DNA of 64,000 nucleotides from Sulfuricurvum sp. IAE1 (GTDB lineage Bacteria; Campylobacterota; Campylobacteria; Campylobacterales; Sulfurimonadaceae): contig NZ_SLTI01000007.1 of NCBI RefSeq assembly GCF_004347735.1, forward strand, positions 1 to 64,000. The letters are read 5' to 3'. Made by a program: the position numbers and the translations under genes. Below the pieces are notes generated by a model. The model did no database searches. It saw nothing but the letters and a program-made list of their open reading frames with translations, and was not told the DNA's origin. Numbering within the stretch: position 1 is the first letter of the stretch; each line of letters begins with the position of its first letter. Positions 22,757 to 31,700 of this stretch are shown one piece after another.

Positions 22757-23055
22757 CCGATCGCGATTCGGCCGCCGTAACGGCGTTTGCGCTCCGCCGT
22801 ATATTCCCACCACGCTTTGGGCTCGCCGCCCTCCATAAAATCGGTGATCGACATCAGTACATCCAGGGCACATGGGTCCTGCCGTTCCCCGAACGCGCGG
22901 CAGAAACGGACGTAAAGATCGTAGGGGTCTTCGCCGATCAGCTGCTCCGGACGACTGATGCCGATGCGCATCAGATCGTGCGCCATCGTTTTGCCGATGT
23001 TGGGGAGGTCGGTAAGACGTTCGACTTTTTCGCGGACTACTTTGGCGGGATTCAC
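22753..23055 (-). CDS. Cdd1-like helix-hairpin-helix protein
   Basis: The 100-residue protein has the conserved RLTDLPNIGKTMAHDLMRIGI helix-hairpin-helix segment (split here by no break) and the C-terminal PCALDVLMSI..FMEGG..WWEYTAERK of the pathogenicity-locus Cdd1 family. The family probably binds DNA or protein, but no function is proven. It is convergent with the response regulator and overlaps its end by four bases. Single gene, with AGGAG upstream of its start. Confidence 0.85.
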   Translation of the reverse strand: MNPAKVVREKVERLTDLPNIGKTMAHDLMRIGISRPEQLIGEDPYDLYVRFCRAFGERQDPCALDVLMSITDFMEGGEPKAWWEYTAERKRRYGGRIAIG

Positions 23056-23135
23056 GGCGTCTCCTTTGCGAAACGGCTTGACATCTTTACCCCCATCCTA
23101 TAGAATCGCGGCTGACATTTTCCTAAAGGGATACC

Positions 23136-23741
23136 ATGCGCAACGATTTTGAAAAAGCGATCCATTTTCGCCATGCCTGCAAGATCTTCGACGAAACACG
23201 ATCCATTTCTCCCGAAGACCTCGATTTTATCCTCGAAGCCGGCCGCCTGAGCCCAAGCTCGTTCGGAATGGAGCAATGGCATTTTTTTCTCATCAAAGAC
23301 CCCGAAAAACGCTCTGCAATTCGGGAAGTGGCATGGAATCAGCCGCAGATTACGACCGCGTCCGAACTGGTCGCGATCGCCTACCGCAAAACCGTCCGCT
23401 CCCACGACGCCTACATCCAGCAAGAATTCGACAAATTTCACTATCCCGACTGGCTTCGCGAGCTTTATGCCCGCTGGATCGACCCGCATACTGACGAAAC
23501 GCTTGAGTGCTGGTCATCCCGCCAAACCTACATCGCGGCGGGAAACATGATGACGGCTGCTGCTTCCATCGGGATCGATTCATGCCCGATCGAAGGATTT
23601 GAACGCGATGCGGTCGAAAAAATCATGGGGATCGACACGTCGCTCTACGGTGTGCCTCTCCTTCTTCCGTTCGGGTATCGCATCAAAGAACAGCAACCGC
23701 GCCACCGATCAGAGCTATCAGAACTCATCACCCTTATCTAG
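23136..23741 (+). CDS. NAD(P)H-dependent nitroreductase-family oxidoreductase
   Basis: The 201-residue flavoenzyme family protein begins with FEKAIHFRHACKIFD, continues with SPSSFGMEQWHFF (FMN-binding), and has a C-terminal ASIGIDSCPIEGFE segment typical of NfsB-like nitroreductases. Such FMN dimers reduce quinones, nitro compounds or flavins in the cytoplasm. The substrate is not known. The upstream sequence has AAAGGGA before the ATG and a TATAGAAT-type -10 box. It ends in a shared terminator with the next convergent gene. Confidence 0.88.
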   Translation: MRNDFEKAIHFRHACKIFDETRSISPEDLDFILEAGRLSPSSFGMEQWHFFLIKDPEKRSAIREVAWNQPQITTASELVAIAYRKTVRSHDAYIQQEFDKFHYPDWLRELYARWIDPHTDETLECWSSRQTYIAAGNMMTAAASIGIDSCPIEGFERDAVEKIMGIDTSLYGVPLLLPFGYRIKEQQPRHRSELSELITLI

Positions 23742-23758
23742 GCCTTCGGCTTAGATAA
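23734..23758. terminator. Bidirectional terminator containing both stop codons
   Basis: An 11-bp stem (one G-T pair) with loop TTC holds the TAG stop of the nitroreductase gene in one arm and the TAA stop of the convergent gene in the other. It serves both directions. Confidence 0.75.
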
Positions 23759-24299
23759 CGGCCTGCTTCTCTTTTTCGCGGGAATGCGGGCTCAGCATCT
23801 TCTCCAAAAACCCTTCTTCCCCTTGCAAGGCGGTTTTCTCTTTGGCTTTCGTAGTTTTGATGTTTTCGAGCAGATCGGCGCTCATCATCGGATCGGCGGC
23901 AGCGGAGCTTTTTTGGGACTGTTCGGCTTTCTGAGCTTCGGTCAGTTCCTTGAGAAGCTGTTTGCGAAAATCGCTCACCATCTGGTTTACGTCGATGGGC
24001 TGCTCGGGGTTCTCTTCTTTGAGTTTCATCAGTTTCTGGCGGTACTCTTCGACCAGGGCTTCGATCTTCTCTTCGTTAAGCTCCTGCAGGAACAAAGCGG
24101 CCCCCTTGATTTTGAGGTCCTCTTTGAACTTCGCCAGCGCGGCGTCCTGCGCATTGATTTCATCGCGGCTGCGATACTCCTGGGCCGGGTAAAGCTGCGC
24201 GATCATCTGCGCGTACGCCGAAACATCCCCCTGCGTTTCGGATAGGTTCGCCATCGGATAAGGTGTTGTGGACCCTCCGGTTAATGACGCGACGTTCAT
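23751..24299 (-). CDS. Uncharacterised helical, charged protein
   Basis: The 182-residue protein has no signal peptide, membrane helix or cysteine. It is rich in Glu, Lys, Ala and Gln, with predicted long helices from about residue 30 to 140, including the repeated pattern of EELNEEKIEALVEEYRQKL. The N-terminal 25 residues look disordered (Ser, Thr, Gly, Pro). I do not recognise it. AGGAG six bases before the chosen ATG supports this start over one 13 codons earlier. It is a single gene between the nitroreductase and the SulP transporter. Confidence 0.7.
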   Translation of the reverse strand: MNVASLTGGSTTPYPMANLSETQGDVSAYAQMIAQLYPAQEYRSRDEINAQDAALAKFKEDLKIKGAALFLQELNEEKIEALVEEYRQKLMKLKEENPEQPIDVNQMVSDFRKQLLKELTEAQKAEQSQKSSAAADPMMSADLLENIKTTKAKEKTALQGEEGFLEKMLSPHSREKEKQAVI

Positions 24300-24347
24300 C
24301 GTAAACTCCTTGTAAGGATTATGCGACCTTACAAGCAAAAACCGTTC

Positions 24348-26573
24348 TTAAACCTCATATTCTTCCCCCAGCTCGGTGCTCGTGGATCTGAGCCGCTCGG
24401 CCAGAACGGCCGCCACGCTGCGCATAAACTCGAACGACGCTTTTTTGTGGCGCTGCGAAAAACGTTCGAAGGCATCGCGGGAGATCACGTACACATCGGC
24501 ATCAGCCGCCGCGACGGCCCATGTGTACTGGGGGCTCCCTTCGAGAAACGAGAATTCGCCGAAAAAATTCCCCTGCCCCAGCGTATGGAGATGGATATTT
24601 TTGTTCTCCCCCATCGGCAGCATCACCCGCACCAGCCCGCGCCGGATAAAAAACAGTTCGCATCCCAGGTCGCCGGCTTGAAAAATAACCTCCCCCTGTC
24701 GAAACGAACGGGTTTCGACGAGGTTTTCGATCTCTTCGAGGGTATCGGAACGACGCCCCCGAAAAAAATCGAAATGGGCCAGGGAAAGCGGTGTTTCGCT
24801 CGACTCCACTTCCCGATTTTCGCTGATAATCCTCTCCTCGACCCATTCGAGGGCATCGTCGAGGTCGCCGAAAACCTTGACGGGACTCATGTGCTTGAGC
24901 AGCCCGACGTGGTTAAACAGAAGTTCCAGGTCGTCTCCGGTAGGGAGCTTGTGCGGCAGACGGCAGAGGATCAGGTACCCCTCTTTCTCGTGCAGGATAT
25001 CCTTGATCTGCAACAGGATGTGGGCCGCGGTGATGTCCACCGTCTGGACCCGCTTCATGTCGATGATGATGTATTTTTTGTCCGAAAGGTCGCTGCGCAA
25101 TACCGAATACAGCTGGTTGGCCGTCCCGAAAAACAACGTACCGTGCAGTTCGTAGAGCGCGAACGTATCGCCGCTTTGGCGCAAGATCGCTTCTTCGTCC
25201 CGTTTACGGACGATTTTGCTGCGGGCATCGCTCCCCTCGATGCGCCGGTAAACGACCGACATCCCGATCTGTCGTATAATGTAGAGCACCACCGCCAAAG
25301 CGAGCCCCACCCCCGCCGCGACGATCAGGCTGACCGAAACGGCGATGACCGCAACGGTCGCGATGATGATGAAATCGAGTGCCGTTTTGGGGCTGCGCAG
25401 CAGCCGGATGCTGCGTCGGTCGATCATCCGCCACCCGATGACGATCAGGATCCCCGAGAGGACGGCGACGGGGATCCAGGCGATATAGTCGCCCAGCATC
25501 CAAAACGCGATGACGGCCATAAACCCCGCAATCAACCCAGAGCGCGAGCTCTCGGCTCCTGATGCGATATTAACCATCGTCGGCCCCATCGTACCCGATC
25601 CGGGCATCCCGCCGATCAGCGCGGAGAGGGTATTGGCCGACCCCTGGGCGAACAATTCTCGGTTCGAATCGTGGTAGGAGTGGGTCATCGAATCGACGAT
25701 CACGCACGTTTTGAGGGTATCGATCGACAGCAGCGCCGCAAGGGTCAGTGCGGGAAGGAGCAAAAGCGCCACATCACTCCACGAGAGGTCGCCCAGCAGG
25801 ATAAAACGCCCCTCCAGGGCGCCGAAGAGATCGATCCCGCCGCTTCCCCCAAGGGCGCCGATGACAAAGGGGTTATTGGGGCGATATAGCGACGGATCGG
25901 CCAGGGCGAGGAGAAAATAGACCGCCGTCCCCAGTACCATCGCCGCGATCACCGAGGGGACACGGCGGACGATCCGCTCGGCATAGAGCATTGCCAGAAC
26001 CGTCGCCGTCCCCACGGCGATACTCTGCCACTCCCACATAAAAAGGTTAAGCGCCCCTTTCCAAAAGCCCACCCCTTCGGGAAGCCCCAGAAATTTAGGG
26101 GCCTGCGAAGCAATGATGTAGAGCCCTACCCCGCTGAGATAACCGCTGACGACGGGAAAAGGCATGTACTTGATGAGCCGACCCAACCCCGCCGCACCGA
26201 AAGCGATCTGGATCACACCCGCCATCAGCGCGACGAGCATCACCATCGTAAACACGCTCGGAGCGCCGTAACCTCGGGCGATAAACTCCAGACAAAACGC
26301 CGAAAGCACCGCCGCCGCCGGAGCGCTTGGAGCCGAGATGAGACGGTTCGTCCCTCCCATCAGCGCGGCGACGCCGCCGACCGCGACGACTCCCAAAATC
26401 CCGGCTACCGCACCGTACGCGCCGTAATCGCCCCCGATCGAGGCATACACGATTACGCCGAACGCAATCGCCGAGGGGAGCGCGACGAGCATCGCCGCCG
26501 TCCCTCCCCAGAAATCGCCCATCCATCCTGTCTTGTTCGTCATTCGAAAAACTTCTTCGCTTTTTCTTTCCAT
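24348..26573 (-). CDS. SulP-family anion transporter with STAS and cyclic-nucleotide-binding domains
   Basis: The 741-residue protein has a SulP/SLC26 membrane domain of about 12-14 helices (to about residue 420), a STAS domain (about 450-560, with YIIIDMKRVQTVDITAAH), and a C-terminal cyclic-nucleotide-binding-like domain (about 610-735, GEVIFQAGD and FFGEFSFLEGS). SulP proteins carry sulfate, bicarbonate or related anions. The usual arginine of the phosphate cassette is replaced (QYTWAVA), so cAMP binding is doubtful. The start is uncertain: TTG three codons upstream or ATG ten codons downstream are possible. Confidence 0.9.
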   Translation of the reverse strand: MERKSEEVFRMTNKTGWMGDFWGGTAAMLVALPSAIAFGVIVYASIGGDYGAYGAVAGILGVVAVGGVAALMGGTNRLISAPSAPAAAVLSAFCLEFIARGYGAPSVFTMVMLVALMAGVIQIAFGAAGLGRLIKYMPFPVVSGYLSGVGLYIIASQAPKFLGLPEGVGFWKGALNLFMWEWQSIAVGTATVLAMLYAERIVRRVPSVIAAMVLGTAVYFLLALADPSLYRPNNPFVIGALGGSGGIDLFGALEGRFILLGDLSWSDVALLLLPALTLAALLSIDTLKTCVIVDSMTHSYHDSNRELFAQGSANTLSALIGGMPGSGTMGPTMVNIASGAESSRSGLIAGFMAVIAFWMLGDYIAWIPVAVLSGILIVIGWRMIDRRSIRLLRSPKTALDFIIIATVAVIAVSVSLIVAAGVGLALAVVLYIIRQIGMSVVYRRIEGSDARSKIVRKRDEEAILRQSGDTFALYELHGTLFFGTANQLYSVLRSDLSDKKYIIIDMKRVQTVDITAAHILLQIKDILHEKEGYLILCRLPHKLPTGDDLELLFNHVGLLKHMSPVKVFGDLDDALEWVEERIISENREVESSETPLSLAHFDFFRGRRSDTLEEIENLVETRSFRQGEVIFQAGDLGCELFFIRRGLVRVMLPMGENKNIHLHTLGQGNFFGEFSFLEGSPQYTWAVAAADADVYVISRDAFERFSQRHKKASFEFMRSVAAVLAERLRSTSTELGEEYEV

Positions 26574-26619
26574 TGTATCCAAAACGCGATTAGTTTGCCT
26601 CCAAACGCGCTATTCGTGC

Positions 26620-26625
26620 TACAAT
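26620..26625 (+). promoter_or_regulatory. TACAAT -10 box for a nearly leaderless EamA transcript
   Basis: TACAAT ends eight bases before the ATG at 26633, and no ribosome-binding site lies between, so the mRNA should start at or next to the ATG. Confidence 0.5.
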
Positions 26626-26632
26626 CGCGCCC

Positions 26633-27511
26633 ATGATTTTCCACCCCGATACCCGGCTGGGCATCCTGTACATGCTCGCCGCTTCGTTTTTGTTCGCCCT
26701 CACCGTCGCGTTCGCCAAGCTCCTCACCTCGTCGATGGGTTCGGTGGAGGTGACCTTCTGGCGCAATGCCGTCGGGCTGGTGCTGATCCTCGCCCTCGCG
26801 TTTCGCAAACCGATCCGCAATGTCGGAGGACGCCCCTTTACCCTCGTTTTTCGCGGTGTCGTGGGAACCGTGGCGTTGCTCACCTTTTTCTACACCGTGG
26901 GCGAAACCACCCTCTCCAACGCCATCGTCTACTCCAAAACGGAACCCATTTTCACGGCAATCCTCGCCTTCTTCCTGATGGGAGAGCATCTCTCCAAACG
27001 GGCGGTTCTGGCGATTATCGTGGGTTTTGCGGGGGTTTTGCTGCTCAGCGGGGCGGAATTTAGCTACCTCCACGCGATGGGGCTGCTGACCGGATTTCTC
27101 TCGGCACTCGCCTATACCAGCGTCCGCAGCCTCAAATCCCATTACGACGAGCGGACGGTGGTCCTCTCCTTCATGATTTTCGGGGTTCTGATCCCCGCCG
27201 CACTGATGGCTGCGGCACGACACTACACTTCGGAGGTGTTTGCGTTTGCCCTCAGCCCGTTCGTCATGCCGCAGGGGAGCGACTGGCTGTGGATCGTTCT
27301 GATGGGGAGTGCGGCCGCGTACGGGCAGATTTTCATGACCCGCGCCTACTTTTACGCGAAAGCGGGAATCGTCAGCGCGACAAGCTATTCGGTCGTTTTG
27401 TTTGCGACGGCGTTCGGGATCGTTTTGGGGGATGCGCTGCCCACCCCTGCCGTGATCGCCGGGGGAGCGCTGGTCGTTTTGAGCGGTATGCTGCTGATTC
27501 GCAGCCGATGA
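26633..27511 (+). CDS. EamA/DMT-superfamily inner-membrane transporter
   Basis: The 292-residue protein has ten membrane helices in two homologous EamA halves (FWRNAVGLVLI in the first; AAAYGQIFMTRAYFYAKAG in the second), the layout of drug/metabolite exporters. The substrate is unknown. It starts with ATG directly behind a -10 box without a Shine-Dalgarno site. It runs convergent with the next small gene, whose stop is one base away. Confidence 0.88.
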   Translation: MIFHPDTRLGILYMLAASFLFALTVAFAKLLTSSMGSVEVTFWRNAVGLVLILALAFRKPIRNVGGRPFTLVFRGVVGTVALLTFFYTVGETTLSNAIVYSKTEPIFTAILAFFLMGEHLSKRAVLAIIVGFAGVLLLSGAEFSYLHAMGLLTGFLSALAYTSVRSLKSHYDERTVVLSFMIFGVLIPAALMAAARHYTSEVFAFALSPFVMPQGSDWLWIVLMGSAAAYGQIFMTRAYFYAKAGIVSATSYSVVLFATAFGIVLGDALPTPAVIAGGALVVLSGMLLIRSR

Positions 27512-27512
27512 A

Positions 27513-27788
27513 TCAGAATTTCGAACCGATCGTTTCGGCGATTTTCTCACCCGCGCGTTCGAGCGGCATATCGCTGTAAGGGGCTTTCGGAGGGGTCGCA
27601 TTGGTTTCGGCGGGCTCAGGCGCCGGAACGCTCGGAGGCGTCTGCGCCTCAGGAAGGACCGAAACGTTCGTCTCCGAACTCACGTTCGCTTCTGCGGCTT
27701 TGCGCTCGGCGAGATAGGCATCGAGATAAAACGCCTTGAATACCAAAAAAGCGATAATGGCGGCGAGGGCATACAGCACTAAACGCAT
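27513..27788 (-). CDS. Small membrane-anchored protein, unknown
   Basis: The 91-residue protein has one N-terminal membrane helix (about 3-22), then a disordered region rich in Pro, Ala, Glu, Asn and Thr (about 35-70) and a short amphipathic end. It would be anchored in the inner membrane with the tail in the periplasm. No family was recognised. An AGGAG site precedes its ATG. It is a single gene between eamA and the TonB-dependent receptor. Confidence 0.6.
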   Translation of the reverse strand: MRLVLYALAAIIAFLVFKAFYLDAYLAERKAAEANVSSETNVSVLPEAQTPPSVPAPEPAETNATPPKAPYSDMPLERAGEKIAETIGSKF

Positions 27789-27876
27789 CGCGTCTCCTTT
27801 ATAAATCCGACATATTATGGCGTTATGTTAGCAGACAATTGTCAACGGATCGCAGGATTTGGTAAACGCCCCTCTC

Positions 27877-29916
27877 TCAATAACGCACATTCAGACTAAT
27901 CCGGACCGAACGGGGTTCGCCCGGATGGACCATATGATCGGTAACACCTGCGGCTTCGGACGCAAGCCGTGATTCGTAAAAATATTCGATGTCGTAAGTT
28001 TTACGGTTGAACAGGTTGTAAACGTCCAACGCGAGATCGACGTTTTTCGCAAGACGTCGTCCGGCTTTTAGATTCACGAGCGTTGAAGGTTTCGAACGCT
28101 CCGTATTCTCCTCGTTCAGCGCACGGCTTCCGAAATACCGGAGCCGTAACCCGCCGAACCAGCCGTTATAATCGGTTACGGCGGCTCCGACCGACACCAC
28201 CTGTTCGATCGCTTCGGGAACGTATTTTCCCCCCGCCGAAGCTGGATCCCGGTAACGGGCGCGGGAGAGGGCGGCATCGGCATCAAGGATAAACCACGGT
28301 GCGGGTGTCCAGTAGTTGGCCCATTCGATTCCCATCCGCCGCGATGGACCGGTCGCTTCGGTCCCTCCGGTATCTCCGGCAAAAACCAGCTCCGAATCGC
28401 TTTGCATCATCCACAATGACAATGCCGTCTGCAAACCCGGTACCGAGCGGTTCTGCACTCCGATCTCCGCCCCTTTAGTCCGCACCAGCGGAGTGGCCGG
28501 ATCGGATGCTTTGGTCACCCCCCTGGCGTCGTTGCTGTGAAATCCGTACCCGCCGTTGAGGAAAATTTCCGTTTGGCCCCACGGACCGAAGACGAATCCA
28601 AGTTTCGGGCTGAGTATCGAATCGCTGACCGTCCCCGAATCGGCGGTATTAACATCGCTTTCGACGTCGAAACGGTAGGTGTCTCCCCTCAGCCCAAGGG
28701 TAACCCGCACTTTATCTGCGGCTTCGATCTCCTCCTGCCAGTATGCTCCCACGGCGCTCTCATTGACACGATCCGATGTCACGTGGCTGACAAACGTGCG
28801 GTTTTGGGTGTTGGAGAGGGCAACGTTTCGGATCGCGTCATGGCGGAACTGCACACCGTACGAACGGATCGAGTCGGCGCCGAAAAAGGCCGCCGTCTCC
28901 GTCCGTTTCGCTTCACCGCCGAGAATCGTCCGCGAGTCTTTCTGCCGGAACTGGTCTCCATGGACCGGGTCATTCAGATAATACGTGAAGTTCGAATACA
29001 AATCGAGCCCGTAATCGATGACGTAGGCGTTGAGGCTCGTCACGCCGCGGCTGTCTCGGCTTTCGTATTCTCCCGAAAGACTGTAACGGTGGGTGGTTCC
29101 ACCGTCCGAAGGATCGAGTGAACCGTAACGCCCTATCAGGCCGCTGTCGATCGCGCGGACGGGAACATGGTTCGTCGCATCCCAGTCTCCACGGTATCCC
29201 ATCGCCGAAATTTTGTACCGGCGATTTGCTGATTCCTTCGTATAGCTGACGACGCCGTTGAACCGTTCGTACCCTTCGGGATGGTCCCACGGGCCGTCGT
29301 TGAAGAAATATTCCAGTGCGTACAGCAGCGTCCCTCCCTCCAGTTCGAATGAATCGATATTTAGCGCCCTTCTGTGGCCGAAACTCCCGCCCGTGAGGCT
29401 CAGCAACCCTTCGTCAACACGGTCGGCGTAGCGGATGCGGGCGCTTCCGGTGGAGGCGAAATCGCCTTCGCCCGCATAATAGGGCCCTTTTTTATACGTG
29501 ATCTGCGAAATCAGCTCCGGGATCAGGAAATTGAGATCATTGTATCCCTGTCCGTGGGCATGGGTGGGGAGATTCGTCGGCATCCCTTCGATCGTAGTGT
29601 AAAAATCGGTGCCGTGATCGAGACTGAATCCCCTCAGAAAATACTGGTTCGCCTTACCGTCGCCGCTGTGCTGGGTCACAATCAGCCCCGGAACCGTTTC
29701 GAGCACCTCCGCAGGACGAAGCAGCGGACGTTCCTCCAACTGCCGGGCGCTCACCGTCCCTTCGCCCGCGGAAGTGCGGTTCGGCACGGCGTCCGCATCC
29801 GCTTCTACGGAAATACCCGGAACGATGACCTCGGAGATGGTTTGTTCTCCCCCTCCGTACAGCGGAGAAACGGCCCCCAAAACGGCAACGATGCGGCTGA
29901 CAACCCGATAATCCAT
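27877..29916 (-). CDS. TonB-dependent outer-membrane receptor, possibly for nickel
   Basis: The 679-residue receptor has a signal peptide (about 1-20), a plug domain (about 45-160, with VLETVPGLIVTQHSGDGKANQYFLRGFS) and a 22-strand barrel ending in the aromatic SVRISLNVRY. It imports a metal or metal chelate across the outer membrane with TonB energy. It is divergent from nikR, and a candidate NikR box lies between them. In Helicobacter pylori, NikR controls the nickel receptors FrpB4 and FecA3, so nickel is the best guess. His-rich HAHGQGYND in the plug could help bind it. Substrate is inference. Confidence 0.88.
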   Translation of the reverse strand: MDYRVVSRIVAVLGAVSPLYGGGEQTISEVIVPGISVEADADAVPNRTSAGEGTVSARQLEERPLLRPAEVLETVPGLIVTQHSGDGKANQYFLRGFSLDHGTDFYTTIEGMPTNLPTHAHGQGYNDLNFLIPELISQITYKKGPYYAGEGDFASTGSARIRYADRVDEGLLSLTGGSFGHRRALNIDSFELEGGTLLYALEYFFNDGPWDHPEGYERFNGVVSYTKESANRRYKISAMGYRGDWDATNHVPVRAIDSGLIGRYGSLDPSDGGTTHRYSLSGEYESRDSRGVTSLNAYVIDYGLDLYSNFTYYLNDPVHGDQFRQKDSRTILGGEAKRTETAAFFGADSIRSYGVQFRHDAIRNVALSNTQNRTFVSHVTSDRVNESAVGAYWQEEIEAADKVRVTLGLRGDTYRFDVESDVNTADSGTVSDSILSPKLGFVFGPWGQTEIFLNGGYGFHSNDARGVTKASDPATPLVRTKGAEIGVQNRSVPGLQTALSLWMMQSDSELVFAGDTGGTEATGPSRRMGIEWANYWTPAPWFILDADAALSRARYRDPASAGGKYVPEAIEQVVSVGAAVTDYNGWFGGLRLRYFGSRALNEENTERSKPSTLVNLKAGRRLAKNVDLALDVYNLFNRKTYDIEYFYESRLASEAAGVTDHMVHPGEPRSVRISLNVRY

Positions 29917-29953
29917 GACCCACCTCGAATCAGTAATATTTTTTTTATTTTAG

Positions 29954-29978
29954 TATTATTGTCCTCCCCTCATTAAAA
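29954..29978. promoter_or_regulatory. Candidate NikR operator
   Basis: TATTATT, 11 bases, ATTAAAA resembles the Helicobacter NikR operator TATWATT-N11-AATWATA (first half perfect, second half 5 of 7). It lies between the divergent receptor and nikR starts. The region is AT-rich, so chance similarity is possible. Confidence 0.35.
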
Positions 29979-30056
29979 CAAACTGAATTATTATTCATCT
30001 ACTTACCGCGTCACGACGTTTGCTATAATTACGGGAATAAATACACAGGAGCGGAG

Positions 30057-30470
30057 ATGGCCAACGACGCGATCATACGGTTCAGCGTTTCGCTCCCCGA
30101 AGAGCTGCTGATCTCGCTGGACAACCAGATAATCAATCAGGGATACGTTTCGCGCTCGGAATTTATACGCGACCTGATCCGCGAACAGATCGTCGAAGAC
30201 CGCTGGAACAGCGAAGAGGGTGTGATCATCGGTGTTTTGACGCTGATTTACGACCATCATCAGCGCGATCTTCTTCAAAAAATGACCGATATTCAGCACG
30301 ATACCGATGCACAGGTACTGTGCAACACGCATGTGCACATCGACCATCACAACTGCCTTGAGACCGTGATGATAAAAGGAACCGCGCGACAGGTGGAAGA
30401 GCTGGCCGGCAAAATCAGCGGCCTCAAAGGGATCAATTTTTCGAAACTGACGAAAACGACCACGTTCTGA
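30057..30470 (+). CDS. nikR: Nickel-responsive transcriptional regulator NikR
   Basis: The 137-residue protein has an N-terminal ribbon-helix-helix DNA-binding domain ([14 protein letters not shown]) and a C-terminal ACT-like nickel-binding domain. The metal ligands lie in [12 protein letters not shown] (two histidines and the last cysteine). NikR senses Ni(II) and represses or activates uptake genes. The GGAG site and a TATAAT-type -10 box (GCTATAATT) are upstream. It is divergent from the TonB-dependent receptor and convergent with the ferredoxin gene. Nickel need may come from a NiFe hydrogenase or urease not in this window. Confidence 0.93.
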   Translation: MANDAIIRFSVSLPEELLISLDNQIINQGYVSRSEFIRDLIREQIVEDRWNSEEGVIIGVLTLIYDHHQRDLLQKMTDIQHDTDAQVLCNTHVHIDHHNCLETVMIKGTARQVEELAGKISGLKGINFSKLTKTTTF

Positions 30471-30485
30471 GCCTGAGCCCTATCC

Positions 30486-30884
30486 TCACCCCGCTTCTTC
30501 GAGGTTGTCCGGTTCTTCCTGAACCAGACACCCCACTCCGCGGTCTTCGAGGGGAATATCCTCCCGGTAGGGTTTTTCTTTGAAAAGCGGGGATTTGAGC
30601 GTTCCCTCTTTGTTCACCCCGAGCCGATAGATCGTTTCGTTGCGAAAATGCTCGTCGAACGCCGCACTAAAGGGCATGTCCCACGTGATGCACCCGATGC
30701 TCGGACAGATCGCCGCGCATTGCGGATCGTCGTATATCCCGACGCATTCGACACACTTCTCGGGCTGGACGTAATAACGTTTTTCACCGACCGGGTTGTG
30801 CGCATCGTCGAGAATCGCACCCACGGGACATTGCTGCAAACAGGCATCGCAGGTGATGCAGGTATCGTTGATGATGACGGACAT
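30486..30884 (-). CDS. 2[4Fe-4S] ferredoxin with C-terminal extension (nif island)
   Basis: The 132-residue protein has two cluster motifs: CITCDACLQQCP near the N-terminus and CVECVGIYDDPQCAAICP, with the longer insertion of Allochromatium-type ferredoxins. A C-terminal extension of about 65 residues is rich in charged residues. Ferredoxins of this type feed electrons to NifH or to cofactor assembly. AAGGAG precedes the ATG, and it follows nifX by four bases as the last gene of its operon. A paralogue of the gene at 31278. Confidence 0.9.
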   Translation of the reverse strand: MSVIINDTCITCDACLQQCPVGAILDDAHNPVGEKRYYVQPEKCVECVGIYDDPQCAAICPSIGCITWDMPFSAAFDEHFRNETIYRLGVNKEGTLKSPLFKEKPYREDIPLEDRGVGCLVQEEPDNLEEAG

Positions 30885-30888
30885 AGGG

Positions 30889-31266
30889 TTACTCCTTGTC
30901 TTTTGAAGTGTGTAGAATACGCAACAGCCATGGGGGCGGGTTCCCCAGCAGCAGTTCCTGAAGCTTGGCGATCGACTCGTCGATACGGTCGTTTTCGCCG
31001 CAGCGGAGGGGATGGATTTTCTCGGCCAGCACCATTTTTGACGCCGTGGGCCCGATTTGCGAGCAATAGAGGATATCCGCTTCCTTGACCGTGCCGATTT
31101 TGTAGGCGAGTTTCTCGTGTTCGTCGGCGATAGCGTCTTGGGAACTGTCGATCGTCCTGACGTATTCGGCACTCTGGGGAGTGATCCGATAGAGTTCAAA
31201 ACTTTTCGACCATCCGAAATGCTGATTGACGAAAACGCCGTCAGACGAAGCAAACGCGACGAGCAC
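30889..31266 (-). CDS. nifX: NifX-like FeMo-co precursor carrier
   Basis: The 125-residue protein begins with LVAFASSDGVFVNQHFGW, the hallmark of NifX/NafY and the NifB C-terminal domain, and goes on with ADILYCSQIGPTASKMVL. NifX binds NifB-co and the VK cluster, and passes them during FeMo-co assembly. The start is GTG with a GGAGG-type site. It sits between two ferredoxin genes in the second nif island. The C-terminal 20 residues are basic and Pro-rich. Assignment to NifX and not another family member is likely, not certain. Confidence 0.85.
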   Translation of the reverse strand: MLVAFASSDGVFVNQHFGWSKSFELYRITPQSAEYVRTIDSSQDAIADEHEKLAYKIGTVKEADILYCSQIGPTASKMVLAEKIHPLRCGENDRIDESIAKLQELLLGNPPPWLLRILHTSKDKE

Positions 31267-31277
31267 GATTCCCCCCT

Positions 31278-31652
31278 CTAGACCGCGACCGCTTCGTGCG
31301 ACTCGCGCGCGGCGACGGAGATCTCTTCCTTGAACGGCTGGGGCGAAACCTCGGGAGTCAGTACCCCCCGTTTTTTCGACTCGCCGATGACGTAGTCTGT
31401 ACTGTTGACGAAATAATCGTTATACTCGGCCGTATAAGGCATATCCCAGACGATACATCCCTCCGTCGGGCACTCGGCCGCACAGGCGGGCGTTTCGGCA
31501 TGGCCGACGCATTCGATGCATTTTTCGGGTTTGACGTAGGTGTATTCCCAGTCTGCGCGCGGCGAATCCCCTTCGCTTACGATCGCGCCCACCGGGCACA
31601 CCTCGATACAGGCATCGCAGTTGATGCACAAATCGTTAATCATTACCGCCAT
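31278..31652 (-). CDS. 2[4Fe-4S] ferredoxin (nif island, second copy)
   Basis: The 124-residue ferredoxin has motifs CINCDACIEVCP and CIECVGHAETPACAAECP and shares the CIVWDMP..AEYNDYF extension with the copy at 30486 (CITWDMP). The start (MAVMINDLC) follows AAGGAG; a start six codons earlier is less likely. It is placed after the molbindin gene and before nifX. It probably works as an electron donor for nitrogenase or for the assembly of its cofactor. The two copies seem to come from a duplication around nifX. Confidence 0.9.
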   Translation of the reverse strand: MAVMINDLCINCDACIEVCPVGAIVSEGDSPRADWEYTYVKPEKCIECVGHAETPACAAECPTEGCIVWDMPYTAEYNDYFVNSTDYVIGESKKRGVLTPEVSPQPFKEEISVAARESHEAVAV

Positions 31653-31700
31653 GGTAAACTCCTTGTCCAATAGTAAATGTCAATACGCTTCTGTCGCGAT

